A DNA stretch of 64,000 nt. Source: Candidatus Propionivibrio dominans (GTDB lineage: Bacteria > Pseudomonadota > Gammaproteobacteria > Burkholderiales > Rhodocyclaceae). The stretch lies in assembly GCA_016709335.1 (NCBI GenBank), contig JADJNC010000025.1, positions 1 through 64,000 on the forward strand. Reading direction: 5' to 3'. The notes beneath the pieces were generated by a model. The model searched no databases, was not told the DNA's origin, and saw only the letters and a program-made list of their open reading frames with translations. This document shows, piece by piece, positions 28,953 through 37,866 of this stretch (within the stretch, counting starts at the first letter, position 1; the number at the start of each line of letters is the position of its first letter). The translations under genes and the position numbers were made by a program.

Positions 28953-29399
28953 ATGAGCGGCACGTTGCGCGCGCGTGCCTTGCGGCTGCTGGCGCGTCGC
29001 GAACATGCGCGAGCCGAGCTGGCACGGAAGCTTTCCCCGTACGCCGAATCGAGCGCAGCGCTTGATGCTCTGCTCGATGATCTGAGTGCGCGTCGCCTGC
29101 TTTCTGACGAACGCTACGTGGAAATGCGATTGAATGCTCGCGGAGCGCGATTCGGCAACGCCCGTTTGGCATGCGAACTGCGAGCCCAGGGGGTTTCTGA
29201 AGATCTGGTGGCTGCTGCCTTGGCCACCAGCGATAATGAACTGACGCGCGCGCGTCACGTCTGGCAGCGCAAGTATGGCGATCAATCCGGGTTGCTTGAT
29301 GCCACGGAGCGCGCTCGACAGACGCGTTTTTTGATGAGCCGGGGTTTTTCCGGAGAAACCATCCGCCGCATAATTCGCGGCGACTTTGAAGACGATTGA
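28953..29399 (+). CDS. recX: Regulatory protein RecX
   Basis: 148 residues, three-helix repeat protein that binds RecA filaments and limits their growth. Pattern: ARALRLLARREHARAELARKL, LLDDLSARRLLSDERYVEMRLNAR, AACELRAQG-type helix (LACELRAQGVSEDLV) and KYGDQSG...RFLMSRGFSGETIRRII. Co-transcribed with recA; three bases before lptB. Confidence 0.93.
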   Translation: MSGTLRARALRLLARREHARAELARKLSPYAESSAALDALLDDLSARRLLSDERYVEMRLNARGARFGNARLACELRAQGVSEDLVAAALATSDNELTRARHVWQRKYGDQSGLLDATERARQTRFLMSRGFSGETIRRIIRGDFEDD

Positions 29400-29402
29400 A
29401 CG

Positions 29403-30155
29403 ATGTCCGAAACCAGTGTCAGCATGAGCACCAAGAGTACGCTCTCAACACATAACCTCAAAAAGCGCTACAAGAAGCGCACAGTGGTTGAGGACGTGTC
29501 GGTCGAAGTCGGCAGCGGCGAAGTGGTCGGCCTGCTCGGCCCGAACGGTGCGGGGAAGACGACCTGCTTCTACATGGTGGTCGGTCTGGTCGCCTGCGAT
29601 GGAGGCGACGTTTACATCGATGATAAAAAAATAACGCACATGCCCATCCACCAGCGGGCAAAACTGGGCATCTCCTACCTGCCGCAGGAAGCCTCGGTTT
29701 TTCGTAAACTGAGCGTCATCGAAAACATCAAGGCCGTGCTGGAACTGCAAAAGCTTGAGCCTGACGAGATCGAACTGCGCGCCGAGCGGCTGCTCGATGA
29801 GCTGCATATCGGCCATATTCGCAATAGTTCGGCGGCATCGCTTTCCGGCGGCGAGCGGCGCCGGGTGGAAATTGCCCGCGCGCTGTCGACCGAACCACGC
29901 TTCATCCTGCTTGACGAGCCGTTTGCCGGAATTGATCCCATTGCCGTTCTGGATATCCAGAAGATCATCCACTTCCTCAAGGAGCGCAACATCGGCGTCC
30001 TGATCACCGACCATAACGTCCGCGAAACACTGCGCATCTGTGACCACGCCTACATCCTCAACGAAGGCAGCGTTCTTGCTTCTGGTCGTCCCGATGAAAT
30101 CATTTATAATGAAAACGTCCGGAAGGTTTATCTGGGCGAGAATTTCCGCCTCTGA
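29403..30155 (+). CDS. lptB: LPS export ABC transporter ATP-binding protein LptB
   Basis: 250 residues. ATPase of the LptB2FGC complex that extracts lipopolysaccharide from the inner membrane. Walker [10 protein letters not shown], LptB-specific [17 protein letters not shown], signature [30 protein letters not shown], and H-loop [10 protein letters not shown]. The usual upstream partners lptA and lptC are not here; instead recX is 3 bp upstream. In-frame ATG codons also occur at 29424 and so the precise start is uncertain. Confidence 0.95.
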   Translation: MSETSVSMSTKSTLSTHNLKKRYKKRTVVEDVSVEVGSGEVVGLLGPNGAGKTTCFYMVVGLVACDGGDVYIDDKKITHMPIHQRAKLGISYLPQEASVFRKLSVIENIKAVLELQKLEPDEIELRAERLLDELHIGHIRNSSAASLSGGERRRVEIARALSTEPRFILLDEPFAGIDPIAVLDIQKIIHFLKERNIGVLITDHNVRETLRICDHAYILNEGSVLASGRPDEIIYNENVRKVYLGENFRL

Positions 30156-30234
30156 ACCTGCCGCTTGCTCCTCCAGAATCCAGAATCCATCGGGCAGCTT
30201 CACCCCCAAACCGGCGGCCGATCAGGCTCCGTAA

Positions 30235-31653
30235 ATGAAACCATCCCTCCAGCTCAAGCTATCGCAGCACCTCGCACTGACGCCGCAGTTGCAGCAATCG
30301 ATACGACTGTTGCAACTGTCGACGCTTGAGCTTGAGCAGGAACTGGAAAAATACCTGCAGGAAAACCCCCTCCTCGAACGCGAAGAAGTGGAATACGCGC
30401 CGCAGCAAACGGGCGTCAGCGAAGCCGATTCCGCCGATACTGAAAAATTCGAACCCGACGCGGCCACGCCGCCTGCCTCGTCAGCCGATGACGAGAGCTG
30501 GCTGGGCGAGGAAAGCAGTTACTCCAGCTCGCCCGGATCGTTTGACGATGACGACAACGACTACCAGGACGTGCAGGCCGCGACCACCTCCCTGCGCGAG
30601 CACCTGTCACGGCAACTCGGGCTGATGAGCATTCCCGGTCGCGACCAGACGCTGGTGCAGTGCCTGATCGACGCGCTCGACGATGACGGTTACCTGACCC
30701 AGTCTCTCGAAGATCTTGCCGAAACCTTGCCGCCCGAACTTGAAATCGAGCTGGAGGAATTGCAGATCGCCCTGAATCATCTGCAATGCTTCGACCCGAC
30801 CGGCGTCGGCGCACGCAATGCACAGGAGTGCCTGGCACTGCAACTGGAAACAAGGCCAGCCGATGATACGCAGACTCTGGCACTGAAGATCGTGCGTCAG
30901 CACATCGATCTGCTCGCCGCTCGCGATTTCGTCAAGCTCAAGAAACTCTGCGAGTGCGACGACGAGCAGTTGCGCGAGGCCCAGTTTCTCATTCGCAGCC
31001 TCAACCCGCGGCCCGGCGCAAAATACGCCGCACTTGAAGCGCGCTACATCACCCCCGACGTCGTGGTACGCAAGATTCGCGGCGTGTGGACGGTCAACAT
31101 CAATTCCGACGCCTTTCCGCGACTGCGGATCAACAGTCTTTATGCCCAGATTCTCACCCGGCAGCGCGGCTCAGGACTGGCCGGCCAGTTGCAGGAAGCG
31201 CGCTGGCTGATAAAAAACGTACAGCAACGCTTTGACACCATCCTGAGAGTGGCGCAATCTATTGTTGATCGGCAACGCCAGTTTTTCGATCATGGCGAGG
31301 TCGCCATGCGACCCCTGGTGCTACGTGAAATTGCCGATCTCCTGGGCTTGCATGAATCGACCATCTCCCGGGTGACCACGCAAAAATACATGGCAACGCC
31401 ACGCGGGATTTTCGAATTGAAGTATTTTTTTGGCAGTCACGTCGCCACCGAAGCCGGCGGTGCCTGTTCGGCAACAGCCATCCGCGCGCTGATCAAGCAG
31501 TTGATTGGCGCTGAAGACCAGAAGAAACCCCTTTCGGATAGCCAGTTGTCCGAAATACTCGGCCAGCAGGGAATTGTCGTTGCACGGCGAACAATTGCAA
31601 AATACCGTGAAGCGCTCAGCATCCCGCCGGTTAAACTACGCAAGACGATCTGA
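30235..31653 (+). CDS. rpoN: RNA polymerase sigma-54 factor
   Basis: 472 residues. Region [28 protein letters not shown] with Gln-rich activator-binding helix. Acidic region II (about 60-105). Region III carries the core-binding domain, the helix-turn-helix [20 protein letters not shown], and the RpoN box [15 protein letters not shown] near the C-terminus, which reads the -24 element. Standard rpoN-hpf-ptsN order follows. Confidence 0.97.
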   Translation: MKPSLQLKLSQHLALTPQLQQSIRLLQLSTLELEQELEKYLQENPLLEREEVEYAPQQTGVSEADSADTEKFEPDAATPPASSADDESWLGEESSYSSSPGSFDDDDNDYQDVQAATTSLREHLSRQLGLMSIPGRDQTLVQCLIDALDDDGYLTQSLEDLAETLPPELEIELEELQIALNHLQCFDPTGVGARNAQECLALQLETRPADDTQTLALKIVRQHIDLLAARDFVKLKKLCECDDEQLREAQFLIRSLNPRPGAKYAALEARYITPDVVVRKIRGVWTVNINSDAFPRLRINSLYAQILTRQRGSGLAGQLQEARWLIKNVQQRFDTILRVAQSIVDRQRQFFDHGEVAMRPLVLREIADLLGLHESTISRVTTQKYMATPRGIFELKYFFGSHVATEAGGACSATAIRALIKQLIGAEDQKKPLSDSQLSEILGQQGIVVARRTIAKYREALSIPPVKLRKTI

Positions 31654-31693
31654 CAGGCATCATCTGCACCCGATGAAAGCAATGCCCATTACG

Positions 31694-31735
31694 CTTACCC
31701 CCGACCCCTCTTCCAGGAATGGGCGAGGGGGATTC
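31694..31735. repeat. TCACCCCCGACCCCTCTTCC-type repeat
   Basis: cttacccccgacccctcttc followed by caggaatgggcgaggggg; imperfect hairpin 15 to 60 bp before hpf. Same family as 21714-21741 and the hairpin at 13988-14032. Confidence 0.6.
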
Positions 31736-31781
31736 GACGGTCGCTGACGCGACTGTCATTACCTTGAAAAGGAGCCACACC

Positions 31782-32105
31782 ATGAACCTGAAAATCAGTG
31801 GGCACCATCTTGAAATTACCCCGGCAATTCATGATTACGTCACCGGGAAGCTTGAGCGCGTCATACGTCATTTCGATAACGTCATCGATGTGAACGTGAT
31901 TTTATCGGTAGACAAACTCAAGCAGAAAGCCGAAGTTACCGTTCACCTCTCCGGCAAGGACGTTTTTGTCGAAGCCATTGACGAGGACCTCTACGCGGCG
32001 GTTGATGGTCTGGTCGACAAGCTCGACCGCCAGATCCAGAAGCACAAACAAAAAGTGCAGGATCATCACCGTGGTCAAAAAATCGCTCATATTGTCCAGG
32101 ACTGA
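31782..32105 (+). CDS. hpf: Ribosome hibernation promoting factor, short form
   Basis: 107 residues from ATG 31782, with AAAGGAG seven to nine bases upstream. Binds the 30S decoding region and drives 100S dimer formation in stationary phase. [20 protein letters not shown], the basic [11 protein letters not shown], and [26 protein letters not shown] are family hallmarks. Lacks the long-HPF C-terminal domain. Located after rpoN, as in most proteobacteria. Confidence 0.95.
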   Translation: MNLKISGHHLEITPAIHDYVTGKLERVIRHFDNVIDVNVILSVDKLKQKAEVTVHLSGKDVFVEAIDEDLYAAVDGLVDKLDRQIQKHKQKVQDHHRGQKIAHIVQD

Positions 32106-32115
32106 TTTGCACAGT

Positions 32116-32151
32116 GCGGCGGGTTCGGCTTTTTCACGTCAAACCCGCCGC
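32116..32151. terminator. Hairpin between hpf and ptsN
   Basis: A perfect 10-bp stem gcggcgggtt / aacccgccgc with a 16-nt T-rich loop. No U tract follows, so it may be a partial attenuator or mRNA-stabilising element rather than a full intrinsic terminator. Confidence 0.5.
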
Positions 32152-32212
32152 GAACCTGACCCTGTCGTTTTTCCTGCTTCCTGTTGCCAGACGTTATTGT
32201 TTGTATCCCTGA

Positions 32213-32659
32213 ATGAGCCAGATCACTCAATTATTAACCCCCGAAAATATCGTCCTTGATCTTGACGCGAGCAGCAAGAAACGCGTCTTCGAGAAAGTGG
32301 GCCTGCTTTTCGAAAACAATCAGGGCATCGCTCGCAGCGCGGTATTCGACAGCCTTTTCGCTCGCGAAAAGCTTGGTTCGACTGGCCTCGGACAGGGCAT
32401 AGCCATTCCTCATGGCCGCATCAAAGGGCTGAAGGAAGCCTGCGGCGCATTTCTGCGTCTTGCGGCGCCTGTAGCCTTTGATTCTCCGGATGGCAAGCCG
32501 GTATCCCTCCTTTTCATATTGCTTGTTCCCGAACAGGCAACAGAGCAACATCTGCAAATCCTTTCTGAACTTGCCGAGCGATTCTCCGATCGCACCTGCC
32601 GCGAAGCATTGTGCGCCGCCGACAGTGCCGACTCGATCCGCAAGATATTCGAAAACTGA
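32213..32659 (+). CDS. ptsN: PTS IIA-like nitrogen-regulatory protein PtsN
   Basis: 148 residues. EIIA-Ntr receives phosphate from NPr and regulates potassium uptake and other targets. The phosphorylated His is in GIAIPHGRIKGL; the N-terminal LLTPENIVLDLDASSK and LFILLVPEQATEQHLQIL fit the fold. 13 bp before hprK. Confidence 0.95.
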   Translation: MSQITQLLTPENIVLDLDASSKKRVFEKVGLLFENNQGIARSAVFDSLFAREKLGSTGLGQGIAIPHGRIKGLKEACGAFLRLAAPVAFDSPDGKPVSLLFILLVPEQATEQHLQILSELAERFSDRTCREALCAADSADSIRKIFEN

Positions 32660-32672
32660 GCGCCCGATCCTC

Positions 32673-33617
32673 ATGATTGCCAAACGTGTACTGAGCATAA
32701 TCCAGCTCTACGAAGAAAATCTCGAGAAACTCAAGCTCACCTGGGTTGCTGCGGTGGGCGTTGAGCGGCAAATCGAACTCAAGGATCAGGCGATTTACGG
32801 CCCTGACGTCGTCGGTCACTTCAACCTGATCTACAGCCAGCGGGTGCAGGTCATCGGCAAGGCCGAACAGCAGTGGGCAGAACGTGTCGGCGCGGATCGC
32901 TGGCAGCGACAGGTCGGCGACCTGATGGCCGCCGGTCCGCCGGCACTGATCATTGCCGATGGTCTGGAAATTCCCCCCAGAGTGCGCGAGATCTGCGAGA
33001 CGAGCAAAACGCCGCTGTTTATTACTCCGAAAGCCTGTTCGGTGGTCATTGATCTGCTGCATCTCTACCTCGGGCGCCGCTTCGCGGACACGGTATCGGA
33101 GCACGGCGTGTTCATGGACGTGTTCGGCATGGGCGTCCTGATCACCGGCGACTCCGGCGTCGGTAAAAGTGAATTGGCACTCGAACTTGTATCGCGCGGG
33201 CACGGGCTGGTTGCCGACGATGTCGTCGAAATGGGCCGCATTGCCCCGGCGACGGTCGAGGGTCGCTGCCCCGGCATGTTGCGCGACTACCTGGAAGTGC
33301 GAGGTCTCGGCCTGCTCAATATTCGCACGATCTTCGGCGAAACGGCAGCGCGGCGAAAAATGAAACTCAAGCTGATTGTGCAACTGCAAAAACACTCTGC
33401 CGGCGACGACTCGCCGCGTCTGCCGCTCGATGCCCAGTCGCAGGAGATCCTTGGCATACACGTACGCAAGGTGGTTTTCCACGTGGCGCCGGGGCGCAAC
33501 CTTGCTGTTCTACTCGAAGTCGCCGTACGCAACTGCATCCTGCAACTGCGCGGCATCGACAGCATGAGCGAATTCATCAATCGTCAGCAACAGGCTGTCC
33601 TTGACGAAGACATCTAG
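32673..33617 (+). CDS. hprK: HPr kinase/phosphorylase
   Basis: 314 residues from ATG 32673; the longer open frame back to 32478 overlaps ptsN and is rejected. Phosphorylates and dephosphorylates a Ser of HPr/NPr. Walker A GDSGVGKS at 159-166, the capping-loop region VADDVVEMGRI, and the family signature GIHVRKVVFHVAPGRNLAVLLEVAVRN. N-terminal domain SIIQLYEENLEKL. Gram-negative HprK usually sits beside ptsN, as here. Confidence 0.95.
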   Translation: MIAKRVLSIIQLYEENLEKLKLTWVAAVGVERQIELKDQAIYGPDVVGHFNLIYSQRVQVIGKAEQQWAERVGADRWQRQVGDLMAAGPPALIIADGLEIPPRVREICETSKTPLFITPKACSVVIDLLHLYLGRRFADTVSEHGVFMDVFGMGVLITGDSGVGKSELALELVSRGHGLVADDVVEMGRIAPATVEGRCPGMLRDYLEVRGLGLLNIRTIFGETAARRKMKLKLIVQLQKHSAGDDSPRLPLDAQSQEILGIHVRKVVFHVAPGRNLAVLLEVAVRNCILQLRGIDSMSEFINRQQQAVLDEDI

Positions 33618-33631
33618 TTCGCGCTTATAAT
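33601..33631 (+). promoter_or_regulatory. Putative sigma-70-type promoter for psiF
   Basis: TATAAT at 33626-33631 with TTGACG at 33601-33606; the 19-bp spacing is longer than ideal. It lies 36 bp before the psiF start and overlaps the end of hprK. Confidence 0.45.
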
Positions 33632-33667
33632 CATTGGACATTCACAAACCCTGTCAAGGAGTTACAG

Positions 33668-33988
33668 ATGAAAAACATGATTGCTCTCATTGCCTTCGCC
33701 TTCGCTATGGGCAGTGCATTTGCTGCTGATCAGGAGAAGAAAGCACCCTCTCCCGCACAACAGGCGCAGCAGGACAAAATGAAAGCGTGCAACGCCGATG
33801 CCGGAAGCAAGGCTCTCAAGGGTGACGAACGCAAGAAGTTCATGAGCGAGTGCCTAAGTTCGAAGCCGGCGTCCGCCACGCAGCAGGACAAAATGAAAAC
33901 GTGCAACGCCGAGGCGGGCACCAAGGCGCTCAAAGGTGACGAGCGCAAGAAATTCATGAGCGAATGTCTCAAGGCAGACAAGCAATAA
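33668..33988 (+). CDS. psiF: PsiF repeat protein, exported
   Basis: 106 residues with a signal peptide (MKNMIALIAFAFAMGSAFA). Two nearly identical PsiF repeats follow, each with Q-x-K-M-K-x-C-N-x-x-A-x-x-K-x-L-K-G-D-E-R-K-K-F-M-S-x-C-L, i.e. two Cys per repeat that could form disulphides. psiF was named as phosphate-starvation-inducible in E. coli; the biochemical role is unknown. AAGGAG before ATG. Closed by the terminator at 34013-34046. Confidence 0.92.
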   Translation: MKNMIALIAFAFAMGSAFAADQEKKAPSPAQQAQQDKMKACNADAGSKALKGDERKKFMSECLSSKPASATQQDKMKTCNAEAGTKALKGDERKKFMSECLKADKQ

Positions 33989-34012
33989 TCCCCGACTGAT
34001 AAAGAGGCAAAT

Positions 34013-34046
34013 AAAAAACGGCGGTGCTTTGACACCGCCGTTTTTT
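34013..34046. terminator. Bidirectional intrinsic terminator
   Basis: A perfect 14-bp stem aaaaaacggcggtg / caccgccgtttttt with loop ctttga. A-run and T-run on the two sides allow use from both strands, between convergent psiF and the cyclase gene. Confidence 0.92.
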
Positions 34047-34049
34047 ACT

Positions 34050-34964
34050 TCACGGGTCGATCAGAGCCGCTCGAATTCTGCACTGTCCGCATCCCGGGTT
34101 GGTAGCCGAATCGGCAAAGCAGATCAGGCCCTTGCCGTGAATGACAAACTCCTCGTTCAGCAAAAACAACTCCGGCTTTCCACTCATGGTGACATATGTT
34201 CCATTGGTACTGTTGTCAATGAGCACGACCCTGTCGCCTCGACGTTCTATTCTTGCATGATTGCGTGACGCGCGAGGATCGTGAATGACAATATCACTCT
34301 CCGCTCCACGCCCCATCCGGATGACCTGCTTTTTGTCATTCAGCGTGACGAGCTTGCCGCCGTAGCGTAGTCTTAGATATGAACCCCGCAGGTTATCGCC
34401 ATTAGGCTCATCCGCAATCTCTGCGGTTTTCGCCAACGGCGTTGACGTGTCCGGTTCGACCGCTTCGAAGATGTTCATTCCCGGAGATTTCCCCCTGGCT
34501 TCGACTGAGCCAAGATCATGCGTCGATCTTTTATACAGGGGTGAGAGAGTGGCCTGTGCCTGAAGGCTGGTCAATACCTGCCCTGGCTTGGCCAGCCCGG
34601 AAAGCTGTGCGGCGGCGTTGACCGTTTCGCCTGCATAACGGCCTGCTTTTTCACTAACCAGACCATGTGCAAAGCCGACGCGAATGGCCAGCTTGACCCC
34701 CGAAACCGGTGGCAGGTCAGCCACCCGCTGCTGCATCTCCATAGCAGCCTGGAATGCTTCATCGGCCTTGTCAAATACCGCCATCAGCTCATCACCGACG
34801 GTCTTGATGATGCGCCCACCAAAAATCTCGACAGCCCGCTCCATGCGCTTCAGGCAACGATCGACGGCGCGCAGCGCTTCGGCATCGACGAGTCGTTCAT
34901 GCAGCCTTGCACTTCCCGACACGTCGGCAAACAGAACTGACAAGGGGCGGTTGGTATCATTCAT
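34050..34964 (-). CDS. Class III adenylate/guanylate cyclase domain fused to FHA domain
   Basis: 304 residues from ATG 34964; an upstream extension to 35069 has an unlikely Cys-rich leader. Cyclase domain: SVLFADVSGSARLHERL with a metal-binding Asp, EIFGGRIIKTVGDELMAVF and VGFAHGLVSEKAGRYAGETVNAAAQL. The C-terminal FHA domain (about 205-285) has RMGRGAESDIVIHDPRASRNHARIERR and NSTNGTYV, the phospho-Thr-reading residues Arg, Ser, His, Asn. Predicted cAMP-type signalling controlled by a phosphoprotein; a Ser/Thr kinase is encoded at 47314. Whether the cyclase is active cannot be told. Confidence 0.9.
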   Translation of the reverse strand: MNDTNRPLSVLFADVSGSARLHERLVDAEALRAVDRCLKRMERAVEIFGGRIIKTVGDELMAVFDKADEAFQAAMEMQQRVADLPPVSGVKLAIRVGFAHGLVSEKAGRYAGETVNAAAQLSGLAKPGQVLTSLQAQATLSPLYKRSTHDLGSVEARGKSPGMNIFEAVEPDTSTPLAKTAEIADEPNGDNLRGSYLRLRYGGKLVTLNDKKQVIRMGRGAESDIVIHDPRASRNHARIERRGDRVVLIDNSTNGTYVTMSGKPELFLLNEEFVIHGKGLICFADSATNPGCGQCRIRAALIDP

Positions 34965-35112
34965 GGTTATCCCGGTACCAGAAAACTTGCTTGCAGCATC
35001 TTCCGCAGCCTGCGCAAAAGACCCACCGCACAGTCCGCAACACCGGCCATTTGTTCCAAAGCGCAGCACAGCCGGATTTTACGGATCATAGCAAAAGCCC
35101 GTCATTTGCGCT

Positions 35113-36013
35113 TCACATACCGATCCCTTGTCCGGGAAATACCTCCGCCAGCGAAAAAGCCGCGCCAAATTGTTGAGCGTCAAATACGCGGTCACCCCCG
35201 TCCATTTCCGCCAGATCGGTACCGACACGAAGCCCCTTGAAGTCGAACTGCGCATTGTCGGCCAGATGCGAGGGCACAATGTTCTGAAGCGCGGAGAACA
35301 CCGACTCGGTACGCCCCGGATAACGGCGATCCCAGTCAGCCATCATCTCGCGAATTTTCTGTCGCTGCAGGTTGTTCTGCGAGCCACAAAGATTGCACGG
35401 AATGATGGGATAGGCCATGCCGCGCGCAAAGCGGGCGATATCGTTTTCACTGCAGTAAGCCAGCGGTCGGATAACCACATGCGCGCCGTCATCGGTCACC
35501 AGCTTGGGGGGCATGGCCTTGAGTTTGCCCCCAAAAAGGAGATTGAGAAACAGGGTGTGAACGATGTCGTCGCGATGATGCCCGAGCGCGACCTTGTTGG
35601 CGCCAAGTTCCTTGGCGGTACGATAGATAACGCCTCGTCGCAGCCGCGAGCAGAGCGAACACGTCGTCTTGCCCTCGGGAATCTTCTCCTTGACGATCGA
35701 ATACGTATCCTGCTCGACGATGCGGTACTCGATCCCCAGGCCGGATAGATAAGTCCGGAAGCACGTCGGCGGGGAATCCCGGCTGCTTCTGATCAAGATT
35801 CATGGCAATCAGGCGAAAATCCACCGGCGCACGCTGGCGCAGTGCCATCAGCGTCGTCAGCATTGCGTAGGAATCCTTGCCGCCGGACACGCAGACTAGA
35901 ACGGTGTCGCCATGCTCGATCATGTTGTAATCGGCAATCGCCTTGCCGACGTCACTTTCAAGGCGCTTTTTCAAGCGCTGAAGATTCTTTGAATTGTCCA
36001 CTGAATTTTCCAC
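35113..36013 (-). pseudogene. ttcA: tRNA 2-thiocytidine biosynthesis protein TtcA, one frameshift
   Basis: TtcA thiolates C32 of certain tRNAs using a PP-loop ATPase and a [4Fe-4S] cluster. The first frame (from ATG 36013) has [11 protein letters not shown] at about 42-52 and [11 protein letters not shown], then breaks at about 35751-35752, where one extra base (TT for T on the coding strand) occurs. The next frame continues [21 protein letters not shown], the Cys pair [19 protein letters not shown] and NLCGS (third Cys), ending at 35113. The corrected length is 299 residues, normal for TtcA. The downstream half extends a few dozen residues past conserved sequence. Confidence 0.88.
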
Positions 36014-36034
36014 CAGCTTAATGCCCTTAAACGG

Positions 36035-36772
36035 CTAAAGATGGGCGGTACGGCCGCCATCAACGTTGATCACCTGCCCGGTGATGTAACAGGCGTCATC
36101 AAGCAGGAAGCGGACGGCGCGTGCAATATCCTGCGGGCTGCCGGCGCGCTTCAATAGTGTATGGGCTACGATCCCGTCCTGCGTTGCGCTGTCAAAAGCG
36201 CTGTCGTCAGGCCACAGGATCGGCCCCGGTGCGACTGCGTTCACCCGGACTTCCGGCGCCAGTTCAATCGCCAGAGCCCGTGTCAGCCCCAGCAGTCCGG
36301 CCTTGGCTGCACAGTACAGCGGGTATCCGGCCAACGGCCTTTCGGCATGGATGTCGGTGATATTGACTACGGCGCCATAGGTTGCCCGCAGGTGAGGCGC
36401 CGCCGCCTGCGTCAGAAACAGTGGCGCCTTGAGATTGCTGCCGATCAGATCGTCCCAGGCCGCAAGATCGATTTCGCCGAGCGGGGTGGCAAAAAAACTC
36501 GATGCATTGTTGACCAGCGCATCGAGCCGACCAAAATGCGCTACCGTTCTTGCCACCAGCATGGACAAAGCCTCGTTATCCAGCAGATTGGCCTGCAGGC
36601 AGCGTGCAGAACCCGGCCGCGCCGTATTCAATTCAGCCACCAGCGCTTCGGCCTCTGCCGTCGCGCTGCGATAGTGCACCATGATATTGGCACCCGCAGC
36701 ATGCAACTCGAGTGCGATCGAACGACCTACCCGTTTTGCCGCCCCGGTCACCAATACCGTTTTGCCGATCAC
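36035..36772 (-). CDS. Pteridine reductase (short-chain dehydrogenase family)
   Basis: 245 residues from GTG 36772. The nucleotide motif TGAAKRVGRSIA has the TGxxxRxG form typical of pteridine reductases. NNASSFF and the active site D-x-x-A...GYPLYCAAKAG show the pteridine-reductase replacement of the usual catalytic Ser by Asp, with Tyr-x3-Lys kept. Reduces dihydro- to tetrahydro-pterins (FolM/PTR1-like). 21 bp downstream of ttcA on the same strand going the opposite order: it is transcribed before ttcA. Confidence 0.9.
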   Translation of the reverse strand: MIGKTVLVTGAAKRVGRSIALELHAAGANIMVHYRSATAEAEALVAELNTARPGSARCLQANLLDNEALSMLVARTVAHFGRLDALVNNASSFFATPLGEIDLAAWDDLIGSNLKAPLFLTQAAAPHLRATYGAVVNITDIHAERPLAGYPLYCAAKAGLLGLTRALAIELAPEVRVNAVAPGPILWPDDSAFDSATQDGIVAHTLLKRAGSPQDIARAVRFLLDDACYITGQVINVDGGRTAHL

Positions 36773-36914
36773 ACCCGACTCCAGATTTTTCAGCCACCAC
36801 GTACAAGGACTGGATTTTAACGGATTATCACCCCAGCCGCCGAGAAAGGCCGCTATCCGAAGCTGGCGCCAAGCGTTAGACTTGTTACAACGACCTGAGC
36901 CGTGAAACCCCGAT

Positions 36915-37751
36915 ATGAATGATCAAATACCCCTCGACGCCGACGAGTTGATGAACTTTGCCGAGCGCATTGAACAGCTTCCGCCGGCTGATGCCGGATG
37001 GGTGGATAGCCTGTTTCAGGAGTGTCTGCGCGCGCGCATGCACGAAGCCGAATTACTCTCCGGTCTGTCCGATTCGGCAGAGACAGGAAAAAGCAGCACC
37101 GAGTTTGCAGCGCAGCTCGCCCAGGTCGCCCTCGATACCGCCGAGTGGCTGAAAACGCTGTGGGATGTCGGCTACATGGGTGCGGGCAGTTTCCCCTCGC
37201 AACCGCGTACAGCCTTTCCACTGGTCGAACTGGAAGACGTACTCAAATCGGCGCTCTTTGCCCGTATCCGGGAAGGCAAGCGGCCACTACCCTTCCCGCC
37301 GCCGACACGGCAGGGCTTGCCCTGGCATGACCTGGTCGAGAGCCAGGAAGAGACGCATGTCGTCGAGGCGGAAATTGTTCGCGACGGTCAAGACCAGGCC
37401 ATCGCGGCAATCATCGAAGCCTGCCCCGACTGGCAACTCATTGAAGAAGTCGCCAGCGATCGTGAGTACATCGTTCAACATCGCGGCAAGGGGCCGCTTT
37501 TCAGGCTGCATCTCGACCCAGAGACTGCCAGATTGCGTCGCGAACCGCCGCGCTGGAGGCGAAGGATTCGCCTGCAGGAACGTGGCGGTTTTCGCAGCTA
37601 CACGCTCGAATGGCCGCAACAGGATGAACGCATGCAAGCCATCGCACTGCGCGCCACCACCTGGGAGCGTGCCGAATCCGAAGCCGCTCAATGGATCGCA
37701 GCAAAGTACCCGGAAATGTACGGGCAGGTGAGCTTCGAGCGGGTCGAGTAG
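36915..37751 (+). CDS. Conserved protein of unknown function
   Basis: 278 residues, soluble, no signal peptide or membrane helix, no family I recognise. The N-terminal 90 residues are acidic and helical (LDADELMNFAERIEQLPPADAGWV); the middle has a proline-rich link (KRPLPFPPPTRQGLP); the C-terminal part is Arg/Trp rich (RREPPRWRRRIRLQERGGF, TWERAESEAAQWIAAKYPEMYG). Codon use looks like the neighbours, and a plausible start lies behind no clear Shine-Dalgarno. Divergent from the pteridine reductase and upstream of ccmA, separate from it by 115 bp. Confidence 0.75.
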   Translation: MNDQIPLDADELMNFAERIEQLPPADAGWVDSLFQECLRARMHEAELLSGLSDSAETGKSSTEFAAQLAQVALDTAEWLKTLWDVGYMGAGSFPSQPRTAFPLVELEDVLKSALFARIREGKRPLPFPPPTRQGLPWHDLVESQEETHVVEAEIVRDGQDQAIAAIIEACPDWQLIEEVASDREYIVQHRGKGPLFRLHLDPETARLRREPPRWRRRIRLQERGGFRSYTLEWPQQDERMQAIALRATTWERAESEAAQWIAAKYPEMYGQVSFERVE

Positions 37752-37866
37752 TTGAGATGGTGCATCTGCGGTATCAAGCGTGTCCGGATTTACCGGATAA
37801 TATGATTCGCTTCAATACAAAGTTAAACTAGCCGCTTCACACCACGGCCTTCCCCGAATCCCCCGC

